A stretch of 64,000 bases of DNA from Dactylonectria macrodidyma (taxonomy: Eukaryota; Ascomycota; Sordariomycetes; Hypocreales; Nectriaceae): NCBI GenBank assembly GCA_020744425.1, contig JAGMUV010000002.1, forward strand, positions 1,656,501 to 1,720,500, given 5' to 3'. Positions within the stretch are counted from its first letter, which is position 1. Every line of letters begins with the position of its first letter. Positions 58,786 to 64,000 of this stretch are shown here, in pieces. The position numbers and the translations under genes are program-made. The notes under the pieces were generated by a model. It had not been told where the DNA came from. It was given only the letters and a program-made list of their open reading frames with translations, and did not search any database.

Positions 58786-60548
58786 ATGGCTTCCCCGACT
58801 GATATGATCAGTGACGACGGAGCCTCTTTCATCTTTACCGCCCCGGGCTCGGCAACCACCCCATCGGCATCTCTTACAGCTAACCTCGCCTCGCGAGTCA
58901 TTCTTGGTCTACTCGCCAACTTGGTCTGCCTAGTCCCTCTAAGACATCTCTACCGCGGGGGCGAGTTCGCGGCCGTCGTCTTCATCGCCAACATCGAGGT
59001 CATCAACTTCAAGACCGTCGTTCATGCTCTCATCTGGCGCAACGACAACACCGAATCCTGGTGGACCGGCTACGGACTCTGTGATGTCTATCCTTACATC
59101 CACAATGCCACCCTCTCTCTCTACGTCACCTGTCTGCTGGCCATGATGCGAAATCTAGCCCAGCAAGTCGGCCTCATGCGCGCCAATCCCCTGACTGTGC
59201 GAGAGCGCCGCCGTCGCAACCTCGGGCAGGCCCTCATCATCTTTTCTTTGCCCGTTATCCAGCTGGCCTGGGTTTGGCCGCTTACTGCTCAGCGCTACCT
59301 TGTTGCCACCTTGGTTGGATGCACTTGGGCGGCTTGGCCGTCATGGCCATATATCGTCTTCTTCATCGCCGCTCCAGTCGCCGTGTCTATGATAACGGTT
59401 TTCTACTCAAGTGCGATACCCCCCTTTTTTTTCTGAGACTTTGCAAAATGCTCTGGCTAACATTGGCTGATAGTCCTTGTTTACATCCGCTTCCGCGAAG
59501 TGGCCAAAAGCACCGTCTCTGCCCTTTCCAACAACAGAGTTGCCAACCAGCGAGCCCAGAGGGCCAGACGCCGCCTCTATCTCATGGTTGTTTCCATTCT
59601 CATACCATTTTTCCCAATCGTCGTCGTGCTTGCTTTACTCAACATCAGGCACGCAACCCCCCTGCAGTCCTTCAATTACAACACCATTCACGGCACGCGA
59701 TTCCCCTTCCCATGGAACACCGTCACCTACCTACCCTCCAGCCAACTCGAATTTGCATTTATCAACAACTGCTACATCAACATTCTTTCTGCGATTCCCG
59801 TTTTCATCTTCTTCGGCATGACGAAGAACGCGATGAATACCTACCGTCAGGGCTGTCTCCGCCTGGGCCTTGGCTGGTTCTTCCCGAAGCTGAATGTTGA
59901 ATACGATCCCGATCGAGACGCATATGGCAGCAGTGGCCTCAGCTCCACCGCCACAGGCTCTACGAACTCGTAAGGGCCTTTCTCTTATCACAATCTATAG
60001 CTCACGAAGCTGACCAAATTAGAACTACTGCTGCAAGGATCAAGTCCTTGCTATGGACTAAACCTTACCACACTCTGAGCACATTCTCGGGGGTACGCAC
60101 TACGCGATCTCGTAGCGATGCATTGTCCTCGGTCGACGTCGAGCACGGCCTTGCTTCCAATCATCCACCGCATCCTCAGCCTACCTACTCCTCATCGGTC
60201 CCCGATCTTACCAGCCCGGCCCGGCTCGTCCACCCCAACCCCTTCTTATTCCGCACCCACCTCAACTTCTCCATCCCTTCGAAACTCTTCCCATCCCTCT
60301 CCTCCAAGAAGTCGAAATACCCACACTCTAACCAAGCCCTACCCCTCGGTTCCCTCACCTCCGTTACCCATCAGCCTCAATGGGAGCCCCCGACGAATCC
60401 CCCCAATATTCAGACCCGTGTCTGGTCCATCAGCGAAGGGGGTGTGTCTGGCCGTGCCACACCTGAGGTAGACCTCCTGAGTCCATTGCCCCTTAATCAA
60501 TCCGTCACGGTTGAGACCAAGCTCACACGGGAAGCTCACCAGCGCTAG
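58786..60548 (+). CDS. STE3: STE3-like pheromone receptor (class D GPCR, a-factor type)
   Basis: Seven-transmembrane receptor for the lipopeptide (a-factor-like) pheromone; called pre-1 in Neurospora. Exons 58786-59410, 59474-59969 and 60023-60548 give 548 residues. Introns are 63 bp (GTGCGA donor, GATAG end) and 53 bp (GTAAGG donor, TTAG end). Transmembrane helices 1-7 occupy about residues 30-325. Family marks include VILGLLANLVCLVPLRHLYR, IANIEVINFKTVVHALIW, GLCDVYPYIHNA, RERRRRNLGQ and the arginine-rich third loop RVANQRAQRARRRLYLM. The last part is a long cytoplasmic tail (about 225 residues) rich in Ser, Pro and Thr, encoded partly by exon 3. Without the second intron the protein would end soon after TGSTNS. 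The pheromone gene and mating-type locus are not in the window. Confidence 0.88.
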
Positions 60549-61211
60549 GGGCGTCGGTATGGCTGGGCTATCTAAGTGAGTTGGCTTTGGAATCATTCAA
60601 GACCTAGGTAGTCTTGATTGAGTTCTTTGCTTTTCTTCTGTCTTTTTTCTTTCGCCTTCATTTCGAATAGCCTTGGAATTCGAAGCGATCTTTATAGCAC
60701 TACAGACAAAGCGTTGGCGCCCAAGGAGTTTCACATATTATTTAGTCACTAAGGGTTCAACAGCTTTACATGCCTCTTGGTAAGCTACCAAAACTTGGAA
60801 TTGGGTCACATATTTGATCACACATTTAATCATACGATATTGCATATGTTGTGAACTTTCATCGTCTTATAATGGTGAATCTATTATGTCTAAGCAACCA
60901 GTCACTGGCTGGGGGTGCAGCCCAACCGGAGAGCCTGGGTTTCCAGATCACTCCCAACACATACTGTATCCGTTCAACGCCGGGCATGTCTCACGTACAT
61001 GCACTTGATATATACCTAAATGCCAAGCCCTTGCTGGCCCGATTACTTGTTCTTTTTAACACCCCATCCAGCCCGCTATATCAAGAAGTAAAAACCCAAA
61101 TATGTAACCCCTGGTATCGTAAAGTAGTTGGTTTAGAGAACGTTTGAAACAGGATAAGAAAAACTGTGTGAGCGGCCGCGTCTCCTCTATCTTGAAGGGC
61201 GCTGTTGGGTC
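60549..61211. other. Intergenic, convergent 3' regions
   Basis: About 660 bp of AT-rich sequence between the receptor gene and the last gene. Nothing else seen. Confidence 0.6.
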
Positions 61212-64000
61212 CTATTTGGCGTGCTTCTGCATCTTCCGCATGGCCTCTCTATGCACTTCCATGAGATCACCGCTCCTCATTCTCTCGTCGAAGGCTCGGT
61301 CATTCCACTCCTTCTGCCGTTGCTCCATCTCGCGTCTTTGGGCCTCAGCTTCTTTCTGGCCCATGAGGATATTACGCCCCATCTCAATGTTGCGTTGGAC
61401 CTCGGCCTCCCTACCGCCGAGTAGCGACATGGGAGTGAATGGTGAGGGTTCACGACCCGGATTATTCATCGCGGGTGTGCCAGAGCGGAGGTCGTTGGCC
61501 ACTGCCTGCCTAAACTGAGAGAGCGCGGCGTCACGAGCGGCCTGTGTGGGAAGAGAAGACTCGCGTTGCGGTTGGTGGGAGTCGAAAGGGATGCGCGAGG
61601 CATTTAGATCGCTTCCACCACTGAGGCGGGTCAGAGATGGGGTTGAGGCAGACGGGTTCAGGCTGTTGCTGTTGCGCATCAGCCGCTCCTGCATCAGCCG
61701 CTCCTGTCGTTGGCTCAGAGGTTCATCATCTGCATCTGCGCCAACACCAGCAGCATACATCGCGTAGTTGTGCAAAGAGCCGGCATCACTTGAAGCTCGG
61801 TAGAGATTCAGATCGGATGTGCTGGCAACCAAGTTACCCTGAGACTTGTTGCGAAGGACCATTTCGCGTTGGGCAATGAGTGTTTGGGGGCTTGAATACG
61901 ACACGAGCCCAGGTGTAAGAGAGCGATGGGCGTCCGCTGGGTGAAGAGCCGAGCTAGTTGACTGGGCTTGGAGGTGATCCACTTCCTCGAGGATAGGAGT
62001 GGCTCGGACGTAAGCGTCACGCTCCTCAGCGATAGGCTCAAATCCTCCAGAAGTCCTGCGTAGAGCTGTCGATGAAGATCGAGGCATGCCAGCGCTAGTC
62101 GGTGTAGTGCTAGGACTCCGATTCTGAATATCGCCGGTCAGAATAGCCAGAGCGGCGGGTACATTCTGCTTTGAGCCACGGTTTAGAGCTGAGTAAGTCA
62201 GATTGGAGACCTGGGAGTCAGAGCGGGCCATAGCAGGCGGTGGGGTTCCTTCTCCGGCCGACTTCTGCAGTTCCTGGACGTAGACAGGCGCGGCTGATTC
62301 CTGGACTTGAGGCTCACTAATCACAATCTCTTCGAATGCCGGGGCCTCCGCAGTACTGAGGTGCTTTGCCCACTCGTTGGTACGATATGACTGAGCAACT
62401 CGGGACAGTCTTGGACCTGCTGGTAGGCTATCCTTAGTCAATCTAACCCGAGTTGATGCTGCCGAAGCAATGGATTTTGGTTTGGTCTGAACCTCTGACG
62501 CTTGCGCCTCGGAGCGACCAGCTCTACTACGGGTAGCTTCACTTTTGGCGTCTCCGTCCTGAGTCTTCTGTTGTTCACTGAGAGTTGGGCTCAGCATTCC
62601 ACGATCAGATAGTTCGGCAGTAATCTCAATACTCTTGGGAAACTGAGGGGAAGCCAGGGAGCGCCGGTCACCAGCGCTGATGCTCTCATCATCAATAGTC
62701 GCAGCCAAGGACCCGTCATCGTCATGTTGTCTTGGACAGGGAATAACCAAGTCGTCGGTGCTTCGATATAGGTCCCGGGGAATGTTGCCACGACGACTGG
62801 ATCGTTGCGATAGACTTCTAAGCATCTCTGCGGACCCCCGAGATAGATGGGAGAGACGCTTCACAATCGAGTGGCGATGGCCGGGTGTATGTGGCAAGCC
62901 CTCGTCATCATCTGCAAAAGTTGCAACAGATGATCGATCCGCCTCCGAGCGGCCATCGTCGGTCTCCGGAACGACGAAGGGTAGGGGAACTACCTTGGGA
63001 GCAGGAGACTGAGAAACTCCAGTCGTCTGCGACACCCGTCGATCATCTTCAAGGCCGACAAATGTGGAAGACCGATCATCCGCAGTTTTGTCGTTCGCTT
63101 CCTGAACTGAAGGAGCTGGAGGGAAATCGTCCTCCGCAACTCGCACAGTTACTCTGCCATCCATTTCATGCTCAGCAGCCATCAGATTGACAGCGGCGGG
63201 CTTCGGTGGTGGTGGCTGAGCCAAGTCGGTCATTTCGATAACTTCAATGGAAGGTTGACGTTTCGATGAGCCAGTGTGGCTACTTCTCAACTTCTTCTCG
63301 CTCACGTTGTCTCCTCCCTCTGAGTTGCGAGGAGACAATGTTGAGCTTCCTTCTCCATTTCCATAAGCGCGTTCCCATTGACGTCGCTCCCGGGCGTTAG
63401 ATTCTTCGATGTTTCGACCGACATTCTCCTCCTCTTCTTGTAGATTGCGCTGCCCTTGGGCATCTTCTTCAGCTCTCTTCTCCCGCTGTTCCCGCACAAT
63501 TTGCCACAGCTTAATCTGAGAAACAACACTGATCAAGAAGATGATGATGATGGCAGCCGTCTCTACCCGGATTCCCTTCGTGACGGGATAGGTGTCAGCT
63601 CCCAGAGGAAATAAATTGTCGTTGAGATCCCAGACCCAGGCCCAGAATTCTTTGAGTCCAGCTCGGCTGAAGCAATCAATGCCCAGCACCGTGATAGTCG
63701 CACCACTAAACGCTATCATGACGATGAGAGCCCAGTCGCGAGTGTATCGGCTGCAGTAAAAGGCGAACCCGGCAAGAGTCAAGCAAGATATGAAGATGGC
63801 CTTGGGTGCAACTTGCTTGAGCAATCCACCAGGCACTAAGCACATGAGCCACATGCTTACACAAAAGCCGCCCAAGGCACATCCGAGTCCTTCGAGAAGC
63901 TCTCTGAAGAAAACTGAGGCGGAACCCAACGCACAACCCGACACGACCGCAGCGACGACGTAGCCCCCTTGGAGGGCGTTGCTAATGTTCTCGCTCATAA
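61212..64000 (-). CDS. Polytopic membrane protein with long disordered tail (DUF4203/TM198-like), cut by window edge
   Basis: The 3' part of a gene whose 5' end lies beyond the right edge. At least 928 residues are visible as one open frame ending at 61212. The ATG at 63998 is probably internal, because the sequence starts in the middle of a membrane region (NALQGGYVVAAVVSGCALGSA). Hydrophobic segments continue with LLEGLGCALGGFCVSMWLMC, AIFISCLTLAGFAFYCSR, ALIVMIAFSGATITVLGIDC and AAIIIIFLISVVSQIKLW. A charged coiled-coil follows (REQREKRAEEDAQGQRN). Then comes a long Ser/Pro/Glu-rich tail, and a C-terminal coiled coil (EAEAQRREMEQRQKEWNDRA) ending KMQKHAK. The arrangement resembles fungal DUF4203/TM7S3-TM198 proteins, whose function is unknown. 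Assignment is by remembered pattern. Confidence 0.75.
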   Translation of the reverse strand, partial: MSENISNALQGGYVVAAVVSGCALGSASVFFRELLEGLGCALGGFCVSMWLMCLVPGGLLKQVAPKAIFISCLTLAGFAFYCSRYTRDWALIVMIAFSGATITVLGIDCFSRAGLKEFWAWVWDLNDNLFPLGADTYPVTKGIRVETAAIIIIFLISVVSQIKLWQIVREQREKRAEEDAQGQRNLQEEEENVGRNIEESNARERRQWERAYGNGEGSSTLSPRNSEGGDNVSEKKLRSSHTGSSKRQPSIEVIEMTDLAQPPPPKPAAVNLMAAEHEMDGRVTVRVAEDDFPPAPSVQEANDKTADDRSSTFVGLEDDRRVSQTTGVSQSPAPKVVPLPFVVPETDDGRSEADRSSVATFADDDEGLPHTPGHRHSIVKRLSHLSRGSAEMLRSLSQRSSRRGNIPRDLYRSTDDLVIPCPRQHDDDGSLAATIDDESISAGDRRSLASPQFPKSIEITAELSDRGMLSPTLSEQQKTQDGDAKSEATRSRAGRSEAQASEVQTKPKSIASAASTRVRLTKDSLPAGPRLSRVAQSYRTNEWAKHLSTAEAPAFEEIVISEPQVQESAAPVYVQELQKSAGEGTPPPAMARSDSQVSNLTYSALNRGSKQNVPAALAILTGDIQNRSPSTTPTSAGMPRSSSTALRRTSGGFEPIAEERDAYVRATPILEEVDHLQAQSTSSALHPADAHRSLTPGLVSYSSPQTLIAQREMVLRNKSQGNLVASTSDLNLYRASSDAGSLHNYAMYAAGVGADADDEPLSQRQERLMQERLMRNSNSLNPSASTPSLTRLSGGSDLNASRIPFDSHQPQRESSLPTQAARDAALSQFRQAVANDLRSGTPAMNNPGREPSPFTPMSLLGGREAEVQRNIEMGRNILMGQKEAEAQRREMEQRQKEWNDRAFDERMRSGDLMEVHREAMRKMQKHAK

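Noticed and set aside
1..64000. tRNA, rRNA, transposon, CRISPR or secondary-metabolite cluster
   Set aside because: I scanned the gaps for paired A/B-box-like motifs, terminal inverted repeats, transposase or reverse-transcriptase motifs, and backbone synthase genes, and found none. A proper tRNAscan, Infernal and repeat-library run would be decisive.

Overview
The window is nuclear DNA of a filamentous ascomycete, most likely a Sordariomycete. The evidence is short introns (mostly 46-160 bp) with GTRNGY donors, CTAAC/CTGAC-like branch sites and YAG acceptors, compact gene spacing, and a set of typical fungal genes: a Zn2Cys6 regulator, an STE3-type pheromone receptor, a bifunctional THI6, alternative NADH dehydrogenase, CTK3 and RIM1. 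I cannot name the genus. I see no mobile element, CRISPR array, rRNA or tRNA, and no secondary-metabolite cluster.

Layout, left to right: N-terminal part of pyrroline-5-carboxylate reductase (-, cut by the left edge); L-type lectin cargo receptor (-); CTD-kinase gamma subunit CTK3 (+); mitochondrial ribosomal protein bL12m (-); the giant AAA ATPase midasin MDN1 (+, about 15 kb); isochorismatase-family hydrolase (+); a conserved fungal protein with a possible retropepsin-like domain (-); IAH1-type SGNH esterase (-); UTP10 (+); alternative NADH dehydrogenase (+); THI6 (+); Zn2Cys6 regulator (-); 5-aminolevulinate synthase HEM1 (-); a large ATRX/RAD54-like SNF2 ATPase (-); glutathione synthetase GSH2 (+); mitochondrial single-strand DNA-binding protein RIM1 (-); STE3-like receptor (+); and a polytopic membrane protein with a long disordered tail (-, cut by the right edge).

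The genes do not form one pathway. Two serve ribosome assembly (MDN1 for 60S, UTP10 for 90S/SSU processome). Several act in mitochondria (bL12m, alternative NADH dehydrogenase, HEM1, RIM1). Others make cofactors or small molecules (THI6, HEM1, GSH2, proline). This is an ordinary housekeeping block, and I found no clear undescribed system.

The points worth checking are mostly in gene structure and protein family. They are a GC-AG intron in GSH2, two extra 3' exons and a NAGNAG acceptor in the SNF2 gene, 6-, 16- and 24-nt coding exons, an in-frame intron in MDN1, and a retropepsin-like region with an altered active-site triad. Exon boundaries were set by hand from splice motifs, reading frame and remembered protein families. 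Every multi-exon model below has a total length divisible by three.
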